Below are positions 10,693 through 20,497 of a DNA stretch of 64,000 nucleotides, in pieces (within the stretch, counting starts at the first letter, position 1; each line of letters opens with the position of its first letter). Source of the stretch: Hirsutella rhossiliensis. Its lineage: Eukaryota; Ascomycota; Sordariomycetes; Hypocreales; Ophiocordycipitaceae. The stretch lies in NCBI RefSeq assembly GCF_020360975.1, contig NW_025408681.1:1116001-1180000 (forward strand), in the 5' to 3' direction. Made by a program: the position numbers and the translations under genes. The notes below the pieces were generated by a model that saw only the letters and a list, made by a program, of their open reading frames with translations, was not told the origin of the DNA and made no database searches.

Positions 10693-11247
10693 CTAGGCGT
10701 TGCTTCGCGCTGGGGGTGGCACGGCGCCTGTTACGAAGGGAACTGGCTGGGGCGCCACGCCTCCCTGGGGCGCCTTTCCCCGCGGATGCCCATCCATGCC
10801 GCCTCCAGGTTGCTGGTTGCCACCTGGGACGCCCGCTTGTCCGCCCCCTTTGTAGTATTGGGGCCCGTAATAACCGTTCGCGGCCGGGACGTACTGATAC
10901 CTGTCTTGCCCGGGCGGGTAAGTAGGCGACGGCTCCGGAGACTGCACCGAAGAGTCCAGCGAAAGACGCCTCTTGTGGCGAATCCAGTGCCTCTGGATAA
11001 CCTCTTCCACAACGGGCTCCGGAGAATCTGAAACTACGCCCAAGACTTGTGTCTTAACCCTGATGCGGCGAACGTCACGAGATGCCCCTAGCATGTATGC
11101 CATGATGCTAAATGTCCACGATGACTCTCGCGGTACCCGCCAGTGTCTAGTGTTGCGTATACCGGATCCTATCCCATTGGAAACCTTGCTATTCGACGAT
11201 GACGATGAAGAGGACGAGGTTGCGGACGAGTGCGCGCGTGAAGACAT
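10693..11247 (-). CDS. Hypothetical Ser-rich / Pro-Gly-rich small protein
   Basis: An uninterrupted ORF of 184 residues starts at an ATG at 11247. The N-terminus is a Ser run; the middle has a basic segment (VIQRHWIRHKRRLSLD); the C-terminus is rich in Pro, Gly, Gln and Tyr (YVPAANGYYGPQYYKGGG) and looks like a disordered fungal protein tail. That tail has amino-acid usage unlike random shadow ORFs, which is the main reason to call it. The central part (about 11040-11165) could hide an intron between a GTATAC donor and a GTAG acceptor. No family is recognised, and it sits alone in the gene-poor stretch next to the transposons. Confidence 0.45.
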   Translation of the reverse strand: MSSRAHSSATSSSSSSSSNSKVSNGIGSGIRNTRHWRVPRESSWTFSIMAYMLGASRDVRRIRVKTQVLGVVSDSPEPVVEEVIQRHWIRHKRRLSLDSSVQSPEPSPTYPPGQDRYQYVPAANGYYGPQYYKGGGQAGVPGGNQQPGGGMDGHPRGKAPQGGVAPQPVPFVTGAVPPPARSNA

Positions 11248-14200
11248 TGTGGCGGAACGATTCTGTGCTTCTTCACCGACTTGAGATTTGTGAGGCCAAC
11301 GACCTTCTTATCACCGCGCTTTATTCGGCTTGCTGGCTTCGTTGGGGACAAAAAATGATCACGATCCACCCGCGTATCGTTCCAAATGGAGAGCCATCGC
11401 ATCGGCACAAAAACGGGCAGTATGCATCATTTTAAATGCATGGCCCTCACAGCAGGCAACAGAAGGCGGTACCACCATCGGCTGACACGAAGGTCGACCT
11501 CCAAGTCGTACATGGCACCCATACACGCGAAATCCAGCGTTCGTCTGAGCGACTGGAGGAGAGGCCCGACAGCAGCAGCAGTGCTGCACGTAACTCGAGC
11601 CTTCCAGGTGGTATCACTGAGGACGAGCGGCCGGGGCAGACAGCGCAACGCCTGGCCCGTAGATCGCTGAAACAGCGACAAGCCTCTACCCTTCGGGAAG
11701 GGGCAGATATATGCGAGGGACAGGAACGCAGTAGCACTGCTGTGAGAGTCAACGCCAGCAGACAAGCTGTTTGCTTGGCAGGTGCAGCCAAGAAACGGAG
11801 GAGCATCGTCTGGGGCGTTCCGCCTCGGCGATAGGTCAAGAACCGAGACCAGCAGAGAGAGAGTCGCTTGTTTGCATCCGCTCTCGTGGATTCCGAAGGC
11901 TCATGGCTGCGTGCAGGCTGAGCGGCTTGTTTGCTCCAACGGCCTGTGTCGGCAGCTTGGTGGAACGCCGATATTCAGGCTGCTTAACCTGCGCGCGGCT
12001 TCGATTGGCCGGCCGTCGGTTATGCATACAGGCCGCATGTACGTCGCCGTTGTGGCCTGGCAACCTGGACAGCATCGGTTTTGCATCTCATGCCGCGGCC
12101 CAATGGGGCACGTGGACAGTGTCACGACCGTGTGGTATATATAGCTCCCGGGCACGCATGCGCGGCCATGGTATCGACGCGGGCACGCGAGGACCGTCTC
12201 ATTCAGAACGGGAGTCTGGGCTTGTCTTTACTCCTATACAACCGAGGTGTGGTTTTGCGTGGCAGCCTTTGTTGAAGGGGGAAAGTCGACGGCAGGATGC
12301 CTCGGGAACTCGGCTGTTTTTATCATGGCTTGGAACTCAGTAGTCATGTGCTTCGTCCGATGAATCGCAGGCAACAGTGCTTGGCCCAGGGCATCGATTA
12401 TAGAAAGCGCGGACGGGGGAGAGAGCCGCGTGGGCGGCGAACGAGGTCAAATGCAATCGACTGGTCAATGACTTGCAAGCTCGCACAGCGCATCTGCAGC
12501 GCTTGCTGATCGCTCGCAGCAGAGCCTCAAGCCGCAATGTGGAGACGGCCACGGCAGGTTCGGAAGCTGAGTTGCCATGACGTACAATGGCATTGCATTG
12601 GCACTCCCTTGCTGGCTTGAGCAGTGGGAGTCAGGACGATACTCCTGGGCGGTCCCCACGGCGTCACTTGACGGCCAAGCATCACGGCCGATACGAGACT
12701 GAGACCTGCCGAGCAGACCAAGACGCAGCGGAGGTCGCCTTTTGTTTCGGGCCCACAATCGCGACCCACGGCGAGCAGATCCGCCCGTCTGTTTTAGGGC
12801 ATGTTGGGCGAGGACCAACGGTTAGGTTTGGCGGCGTGGCGGCAGGGCGACAGTATTTGTCTTCGGGTTTCTGAAACTCTGCGGCGTGGTTGGGATGTCT
12901 GGAGTTGTCTAGAAAGGTAAGAATAAAGCTTGCATACTGTGCTCGCACACACGGTACGCCCGCACGGCGGACAAAGTAGAGAGCAGTTGAATAGACGGGA
13001 ACAAGGCGGCGCAACGGCTCGAGGCGACCAAAGCCTTGTTGAAGAGGGAGGCGTAGATTGGAAAGGTACGTGAGGAGGAGGAGGAGGAGGCGGCGGCGGA
13101 GGAGGAAAGAAATACGAGAGGCGCAGTGAGTTGTAACACCAACGAGCCAGACTGCCGTCCAGCGTCGATAACAGCGATGACCCTCTGCTATTCAACCTAA
13201 CACTGTTGCAAGTGCTTGGCGACTGCCCACCAACCTTAGTCGACACTCAGATATGTGTCACCACCTACCTAAGGTAATTGACAAATTGGTGACGGGAGAT
13301 TTGCATGTAAAACCTCTGGTGTGCTCTGGCAACCGACCACAAGCCTCGCTCGTTTGTTCCTTGGGCTCTGGAATTTGCGATAGGCCTTCGCGATTGACCG
13401 GGCGGGTCAGAGAGGCAAGGCAAGGCGGCTTGTGCGTTGCCAGCCAGCCTGCAAGGAGCATCTCCCGTCGTTCAAACAAAGCTGCCGCTTGGTTTGCCGC
13501 GGCCACTCTGGCCTCAAGACAGTCTGTCTGTCTATTGCCGGATAGCTGCCTGGTTTCCGACAGCAGTAGCCGAAGGAAGCTGACGGGGGTCGGCGTACGG
13601 CACTGCAGAGAGCCTCGTGGTCGGGTTTCAATCCCCCGCAGACCAAACAAGAATGGCACGGGCTGGCTCGTTTGCGATAAACCCAGACACGTTTGGTGTC
13701 GACTCTCCCTCCCCCTTCGGCCGCAGCGTCCATCCATGTCTCCCGCTAGCCGTGACGGACCAAAAAGATGGCTCGACGCTTGGCATTGTGTCCCGGCTGG
13801 CGGCGACACATCAGCCGCCAAGTGCAGTCAAATGTCCGCGGCACTTGCCAAGAATAACAGAACGGGGAAACGCGGCGCCTCATTGGTGCATAGCAGTGGT
13901 GCTGACTCGAAATGATGTGTTTTTCTTCGCCAACTCATCAAAAGGTGGGCATGGTTGGCTGGTTGGCTGGCACCAAGTTCCAAGGTTGCTGGTATATGCA
14001 TCAATCGGGGGCGTGACGGTTAGATGCACACTCGGATTCGCTTTGCTTGCTCCTGTGCCGCCCAGCTGCAGTGCCGCAGCAGTAAGACGAGCATATCTCG
14101 CCCAATACGGGAGCAGCCGGCAGCCCTGTGAGCGGCAAGTCTCGGTAGCATCTTGGCGCAGAGACCGCGCCCCATTCGCGATGTTTGGATGACTGACCGA

Positions 14201-14467
14201 GGCAGTGTCGGCGCGCGCATAAGCGATAGGTACCGAGAACTTCCAGACGGGGGTCACTTGCGGGCGCCGCCTGCCGCTGCCACGGCCCAACCTTTACGGT
14301 AAAAGACACCCTGATCCTCTGGTGCTGACCTCGAGTCGTCACCTTCCCAGGCGGAGTGAAGTGTCATTACTCCTATCTTTCGTATTTTTTTGGAAACTTA
14401 TCATCCGCTTTCTACTGCTACACGGAGCCTGCCCAGCCCGCCGGCTCAGCTCGGTCGAAAGTGTAAC
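11248..14467. other. Gene-poor stretch before the nested transposons
   Basis: Over 3 kb without a supportable gene. Several ORFs of 100-220 codons exist on both strands but overlap each other, lack motifs and have frames full of Arg, Cys and Ser typical of chance ORFs in GC-rich DNA. A GGA-rich run lies near 13072-13110. A TATA-like string at 12134-12144 has no coding sequence behind it. Confidence 0.5.
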
Positions 14468-14469
14468 TA

Positions 14470-14524
14470 CCCGTTGATCTTGGTGTGGGGCCACAGCAGC
14501 CCAACTAAGTGTCTTCGCCACTTA
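14470..14524. repeat. Element B left terminal inverted repeat, outer part
   Basis: The outer 55 bases of the left repeat of element B match the right end at 19519-19573 in reverse complement. The repeat resumes at 17206 after the inserted element A. Confidence 0.95.
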
Positions 14525-14570
14525 GTTGGCCCAAAAAATCCGGCACAGCCCAAAAAATCCGGCACAGCAG
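14525..14570. repeat. Element A left terminal inverted repeat
   Basis: A 46-base repeat containing two head-to-tail 19-mers at 14530-14548 and 14549-14567. It is a perfect inverted match to 17158-17203. Confidence 0.97.
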
Positions 14571-15058
14571 GGTCCTCAATTTGGGGTGCAAAATCAAGGG
14601 AAATTCTACGCTTCGCTTCATGGTGCCGTCAATGCGACTTCAAATAGCTAAAATATACATGTGATCAATAGCTGCGGATCACCTAAAGACGCAAGTAACA
14701 ACGAAAAGTGAAAAAATCACGTCTTTGGGCCTATTTAGGAGCTGCCGCCTTCCAGTCGAAGAGATAGGAAGACCGCGTTTGTGAGTCCAAATAGACGTAT
14801 TATGTAGTAATTTCGCCTGTTGTGCGTCTCTGAGAGCTATTTTATCCATACCTGTGTTCCTGGAGCGTCTGCTGTATCTTGTTGGACGATCGGGTGCGCG
14901 GTCGAGGGCATGGTGTATCGACTACCGCTTCAACCGCTGCTAACGGCGGCGATGAGGGTATATTCTCTTGCGTGTCGAGTAAATTGTCCTCGTCTTCATC
15001 GTCGGCGCCATCCTCACTATGTTTGTCAAGATCGAGGCCTGTGAAATAGACGGTATCG

Positions 15059-17055
15059 TCACTGCCGGGCAACGACGACATATCTGTAAGTGGGCGAGGT
15101 CGGGTCGCTGCGCGCGCCTGACATCTCTGGCGGAGTTATTTCTCTTCGTGGTATCATAGAAAAGGATTCCTTGGATGGCTCTTTGAGCTCCCGCATGAGG
15201 GTATCGCAACTTTGCTCCAGAGTGTAGAACTCAACGTCTCGTCCCGTAAACTCTAGCCAGGGCTTAAAGTTCAATGTCTTGACTCTGCCATTGACTAACT
15301 GCTTCTTCCCGACTTTATAGTCTTCTCGGATCTTCTGCATCTCTCCACGAACTCGTTTAAGATGCATCCTTATCTCCTGGCGCGTTTGAAGCCGGGTTTG
15401 CTTTGCCTGGAGCTCCTCATACTCCCGGGTGATGTCGGCCATGCTGGAGCTCGTGATAAACTCTCCGCGCGGCCTGACAATCTTGCCTCTCTTCATTCGA
15501 TTCGCATACGCCTGGGTTCGGCTATTCTTATCGCTGACTATGCCCTGGGAATGTGACGCCATCGCGATAGACTCGGTGTTCACTTTCGCAAGAACCCGCA
15601 AGTTTTCTCGTGATGGCGAGCTCATGAGGGCCCATACCGTTGCCGGATATCATTGAGGGCATCCGCGGCGACTTGGAAACGCGTCTCCGAGGGTAGGAGC
15701 GAGGCGTATGCAGGATTGATCGGCTGCTGTTGTCGTAGCTGCTCGTGGAGGATCTTGGTGATCACCGGCGCTGGGTCGACAGGAAAGAGGCCTGTTTTTC
15801 AAATGCCGCCATAATGTTATGCCGCGTGAAGCCAGCCTCATATACGTCCTGAAAAGCTGTGAGGAAGTTGACCCGCGAAAATGATATGTTGCCTTCTGCG
15901 AGCGACTTCGAAGCGCTTTCTGATGTGCTGACTTTAGTGGCTGGAATACCCCAACATCAAGCGGCTGCATGAGGTGGGTGGAATGTGGAGGAAAATAGCA
16001 ATGATGATATCAAACTTGATACAATACTCAGCAAAGTCAAGGGTGGTATGCCCTGTAAAGCCATCCACAACAAGCAATCGGTAGATCTTCTCGTCGTCAG
16101 GCCGTTGGTTTGGCGGCGCCTCCGCGACTCATCCCCATGTTGGGGCGCCGAAGATGCTCGTCACAGCCGAACCACTCTTCCAGCGAATTTCCTGACTGTT
16201 TTGCTTGCGCTGACGATGCCCAAGACCAGCAGTTGAAATGCCTTGCCCACTCAAGGTGTATCTCTGCGTTGGAAAAGCCAGTTGGCGACTGGGCAAACCG
16301 TACGCCTGTCATGATGTCGATGCCGGCCCAGTTGGTGGTAGGGTAATGTTGGAAAACAAGCCAGGGTGGAAGAGAGTCCCCCACTGCGTTAACTGAGGCA
16401 ATTACCGTGCAGGATTCTCGGTTTGCTGGGTCTAAAACTCGGGGCCGGGTGCTCTTGACTCTAGTGGTGCGCGTGATGAGAACTTGGATGCGTTCTCGCA
16501 GGCACCCAATGCGTATTCCGGCCTCGTCTTCATTCCAGATCTCTGAACTGCCAATACGGTAGCTGGTGATGATTTCTCGAAGCTTTGAGTAGAAAAATTC
16601 GACTTCTTCTACCCCGTGGGCTTCAAAGGACTTCCGGGCTCGTTCAACTGCTTTGAGATACGTCTTCGCGATCGCAGGATGACTTCCACGCCAATTGTCA
16701 AGCCAACTTGACGAGACCGGGCGGGCATTGGGATCTCGACGCATTCTTATTGCATTTGCAACAGCTTCAAGTTGCTCTCTCGTGGCGGGCATGCCGGTGC
16801 GTTCCATCCACTGTACATACGCAACCAGGGCGTCGTCTTCGTCCTCCGTCAGCGCCAATGGACGCCCTGGAGCACGGGAAAAGGGTTTTCTTATGAAATT
16901 AATGGCTCTCTGTACGGATGAGCTCTTCACATTGTAACGGATGGCCGCATCTCGCACGGAAAGAGGCGTTCTTTTGGTGTTGTTGAGCGACGAACATCGG
17001 CTCTGGGGTCGCGACGAGACGCCAGAACGGCTTTTGCTGCCTCCAGGGTAGCCAT
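15059..17055 (-). pseudogene. Broken pogo/Fot1-like transposase of element A
   Basis: Coding pieces lie in order on the minus strand but in shifting frames. They are: an ATG at 17055 with about 28 residues; a long piece 16957-16097; a piece crossing about 16090-15970; 15970-15650; and 15625-15059. The long piece holds an HTH region (SVRDAAIRYNVKSSSVQRA), a CENP-B-type HTH and the first catalytic Asp (IWNEDEAGI). The second Asp appears as DGFTGHTT in another frame near 16060, and the third as MQPLDVGVF near 15960. The last piece is a charged, coiled-coil-like C-terminus. At least three frameshifts separate the pieces, so it should not make active transposase. Domain order matches the DDE_1 pogo family. 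Confidence 0.88.
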
Positions 17056-17157
17056 GTTATCTGTCATAATGTATTCCGGCAAAAAGATACGTAAATAAAG
17101 TCAAGTTGCGCGAGAAAACGCGGTTGAGATGCATAGGGTTGACGTTTTGGAGGTGGG

Positions 17158-17203
17158 CTGCTGTGCCGGATTTTTTGGGCTGTGCCGGATTTTTTGGGCC
17201 AAC
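17158..17203. repeat. Element A right terminal inverted repeat
   Basis: A perfect inverted copy of 14525-14570, followed directly by the TA at 17204-17205. Confidence 0.97.
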
Positions 17204-17205
17204 TA

Positions 17206-17249
17206 AGGGATTTCCCGGTGATCTGCCGGATCGGATGATTCGCCGGATT
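17206..17249. repeat. Element B left terminal inverted repeat, inner part
   Basis: The remaining 44 bases of the left repeat match 19475-19518 in reverse complement with one C/T difference. After 17249 the two ends diverge. Confidence 0.93.
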
Positions 17250-17354
17250 TTGCTTCCCTTGCATTCCGGTGAAGATTTGAGTGAAACTCCACGAAAATGA
17301 TATGAAACAATCTCAAATTAAAGCAGAAGCAAGAAAGATGCCTAGCAATGCCAT

Positions 17355-19427
17355 TCAATCTACTTCGCAGTCATCAAGCCACCGTGGTCGTCTCCTGTAG
17401 CGTCCCGATCGCGCAAGTCCCCGAATTGCGACTACCATCTCCCGATCGCTCTCGACAGCCAATAATGGCTTTTTGGGACGTGAGGAAATGGCCAAGACCG
17501 GCTTTGGATCTTTACGTAACTTAATGCTTAGCGACTTTGAGTATTCCGGAGCTGTCGTCGGTTCTGGTGGAGCCGGAATGGCGACGACAATCTCGTCTCG
17601 AACACCCGGACTCTTCTCGCGAGTTTGTGGAGCCACAAAGGGTCCGGATCCCATTTCTGACACTGCTTCCCGGTTTTTACGCTTGAGCTCTTTTCGTATT
17701 TGCCTGTTTTCTCCCGCTCTTGTTGTCTGGCTTCCTTTACCTGACGTCTTTGCTCAGTTTCTGCCTCTCGCTGCCTTCTCTTCTCCAGAGCAAGGGCTTT
17801 GAGGTTTGCCGCCTTTTGCTGTCGCTCAAACTTTTGTCGTTCTTTCTCCAAGGCCTCTTCTTGCTTCTGAGTCTCCATGGCTGCTTTCTTCAAGCGCGCT
17901 TGGGCCACTTTTGCAGGGCTAAATACCTGCGCCGAGTTAGGATCTACACGATCGAAAGGTAATCCTTCAGAGCTTTACCGCGCATTCTGCGCTGCTTTTC
18001 GTGAAAGATAGTCTCGCGAAGTCCCTGATTCTCATATCGAAGCAATTCGTTCTGAGATTGGAGACTTTCGAGAGTACTTTTGAGCTTCCGACTGTCTCGG
18101 CTAGCATTTTTCGAGGATCCATCGACTACCTTGTCGACAAGTCGGCGCAAATCCCGAGCAGTAGGCTGCTGAAGGGCGAGCGAGTCAACGGAGCCGTCGC
18201 CAGACTCAGACTCATCTTCTATTTTCTCCGTGATCTGCGACAACACGACTTCAGGGTCAAATGGGAGGAGTCCGGTCCGTTTCCACCCACTTGCGATGTT
18301 CTCCGCCGAGAATGATGACCCGAATGCGTTCCAAAATAAGGACCAGAACTCGCGTTTCGATAGCCTAATGAGTCCCTGCGTCTTTGCAGTCCACTGGATG
18401 AGCTGGTTGGTGTATGCGGTCGAAAGAGGGCCAAAGGGACACATCAAGGGGCTGCAGCCTGTGCGTGGAATGCGGCGGAAACACGGCAACGATTATCCGA
18501 TGCTGGTCACACCACTCCAGGAAGTCCATATTGACATGACTAGAGTGTCCGTCGGTGATCAGGAGGCGGTAATCTCGGCCGTTTCGCGCCTTTTCTTTCG
18601 TGAACCGGTCGAAAACACCAATGAGCCATTCCTTTCCAAGTTCATGGTTCGTCCAACCCGTTTCTGAGGTTGTGAAAAACGCCGCTTGGTGCTCCGGATC
18701 AAACTCCGTGAGCCAGGAGTCCTGAACTTGCCCTGGCTTGCCTTGGTAGATGAGAAACGGGGGTAGCGCGGTCAGGTCTTGACAGACACATGCCAGGAAC
18801 GTGATCCATGATCTGTTGCCATCCTGGGCAGCACCGATCAATTTTCCTTGCTTCTTAGCATGAACAGAGAATACTCTCTTGGTACGATTGATGACGCCGA
18901 GGAAAACTCTTTTCGTCCACATTATACGTGTTGCAAGGCAGGATGTTGTATTTCTCGATTTTCTCGCCAATCTTGTACGATCAGCAATGAAGGGGTGGAC
19001 TTAGGCACCTACTTACGAGCTCATAGTAGGCTCTGTACCTAGAAGCATTGTCTGCTCTCTTTCTTGCGATATCGAAACCGTCGAACCAAGTGCAACCGAG
19101 CTCATCGCTGTTGCGTCGGACGAAGCTATACGGCCAGTCCTTTCCGACCTCAATTTTGGCGATATCCTGGGCGAAACTTTTGATCATCGGCAGCGTAGGT
19201 GGAATCCCACGTGATGAAAGCTTGCGAATATACGCAACAAGGTCCCTTTCCTGCTGTTTCGAGAGACGTGACTTATACAAACTGTCGGCATCCTCTCTTG
19301 ACCTCTGTTTGCCTTGGTGTCGCCGTCGCAGGGTAGTCTCGTCGCAATTGAACTGACGCGCAGTCTTGGCATAGTTAACAGTGCCACACGACTTCAGAAA
19401 GTCAAGCGCTTCATCAATTGGGGCCAT
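17355..19427 (-). pseudogene. Broken pogo-like transposase of element B
   Basis: It begins MAPIDEALDFLK at an ATG at 19427, with an HTH_psq and CENP-B-type N-terminus up to about 19010. A possible short intron follows. The first catalytic Asp (YNVDEK, near 18915) is in a different frame from the following piece, which carries the second Asp (ITDGHSSHVNMD) and the third (LQPLDVSL). A second shift near 18435 moves the frame to a piece ending at 17944. Further shifts near 17960 and 17650-17700 lead into a Glu/Gln/Lys-rich coiled coil and a C-terminal tail. Frames remain long between shifts and stop codons are few, so decay is mainly by small indels rather than by repeat-induced C-to-T mutation. 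Confidence 0.88.
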
Positions 19428-19474
19428 GGTGGTGGAGTAATTCAGGATTGAAGTGGAGACGCGAACTGGCGGTG

Positions 19475-19573
19475 AATCCGGCGAATCGTCCGATCCGGCA
19501 GATCACCGGGAAATCCCTTAAGTGGCGAAGACACTTAGTTGGGCTGCTGTGGCCCCACACCAAGATCAACGGG
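19475..19573. repeat. Element B right terminal inverted repeat
   Basis: An uninterrupted 99-base repeat ending in ...AACGGG, followed by the flanking TA at 19574-19575. It serves as the reference for how the left repeat looked before element A inserted. Confidence 0.95.
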
Positions 19574-19575
19574 TA

Positions 19576-20497
19576 GGCACTTAAATACAGTACTTCCTTA
19601 GGTAGGTAGGTATCGCGGTACTCACTGCACTGTGCACTGTGCAGACCGTGATTCTCCTTGTGTACTGTATCTAATTACAAGGTAAATAGGTGGTATTGGT
19701 ACCCATCTTACCCTCCCTTCTTAGGTAGCCCATTGTCGCGCTCAGGCTTCTCCTCAGGGACCAAGCTGCCAAGTTGCCAAGGCGTGCAGTGCAGCAGAGG
19801 TCCCAACAGCCCCGAATACACCGGGGCGCTGTCGTACCGTGCCATTTATGCACGCACTGTAGGGAGTGCCGCTCCACCCGGAGACCCCAGGCCAGCCAAT
19901 CACCAATGATCACCCAGCCATGATGCCCCCTGTCGTCCCCCTAAAGAGCCCCCAGTGCCTTAGTAGAGCCCCCTACGACCGAAATAACTACTAGGTACTT
20001 TCTGCACGCTCCACTGCTCCTCGCCAGGTTCCCAACTCACCCTCTTGGTGTCTGAGCGTCTGGGCCTGAGTTTGGACTGGCCAGAGTCCTCGCTGCTACC
20101 TCGCTTGCAAGCCGCCGGCACACTTGGATTCAGCGCGCCCCCACCACCCCCAATCCTCTCCTTCATCTACGATTCTCTACATTCTCACGCACTCGTCTGC
20201 CGGGAGCCATCTCGATAGATCCATTTCCACCTCGTCCTCGGCTAGAGTCAATTCGGTCTCATACAGCTCGTCGTTCCCTTGGCCGTCGCCTCGTTTACGC
20301 GCCCTGTTTCTGTCTCGGCGCTGGATAGACATCCTAAACAGCGTCCCGTCCGTCCTGCTTTGAAACGACTTCCTGGGCTTGCAACGACGTTGGACAAGAC
20401 CACGGGCACGGCGGTTCCCTCGTGCCCCCTCACAATTCTCATGCCGCAGGCTTAGGTCTGCCTGCCGGCGCTTCCATCATCACCTCCGTCGAACCCG
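19576..20497. other. Intergenic region and promoter of the membrane-protein gene
   Basis: This stretch holds the right flank of element B and the promoter and 5' UTR of the gene starting at 20498. TAGGTAGGTAGG strings near 19600 and 19715 recall the GGTACC-rich strings elsewhere in the window. No gene is seen. Confidence 0.5.

Larger units (their letters stand above)
14525..17203 (-). mobile_element. Pogo/Fot1-like DNA transposon A, nested in B
   Basis: A 2,679-bp element with identical 46-bp terminal inverted repeats (14525-14570 and 17158-17203), flanked by TA at 14523-14524 and 17204-17205. Each repeat is GTTGG, then two tandem copies of a 19-mer (CCCAAAAAATCCGGCACAG), then CAG. It carries a pogo-type transposase on the minus strand, broken by frameshifts. 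Joining the flanks with one TA restores the sequence seen in the intact right repeat of B, so A inserted after B. Confidence 0.96.
14470..19573 (-). mobile_element. Pogo/Fot1-like DNA transposon B, interrupted by element A
   Basis: The element is bounded by long terminal inverted repeats beginning CCCGTTGATCTTGG and flanked on both sides by TA (14468-14469 and 19574-19575), the target-site duplication of Tc1/mariner-pogo elements. The left repeat is split by element A at 14525-17203. Without A and its duplicated TA, B is 2,423 bp with inverted repeats of 99 bp that differ at one position. It encodes a pogo-type DDE transposase on the minus strand, now frameshifted. Boundaries are read directly from sequence. 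Confidence 0.95.

Noticed and set aside
12134..12144. TATA-like string in the gene-poor stretch
   Set aside because: No coding sequence with support begins downstream on either strand, so there is nothing to tie it to.
13253..13915. A 220-codon ORF in the gene-poor stretch
   Set aside because: Its composition (many Arg, Ser, Cys), competing ORFs on the other strand and lack of any motif or fungal-like splice pattern fit a chance ORF.
14525..19573. Transposase frameshifts as sequencing errors
   Set aside because: About 20 other genes in the window read through without a single frame error, so clustered errors in just the two transposons are unlikely.
14525..19573. Intron explanation for all frame changes in the transposases
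   Set aside because: Most frame changes occur within a few bases, inside conserved blocks such as around the catalytic Asp residues, leaving no room for introns.
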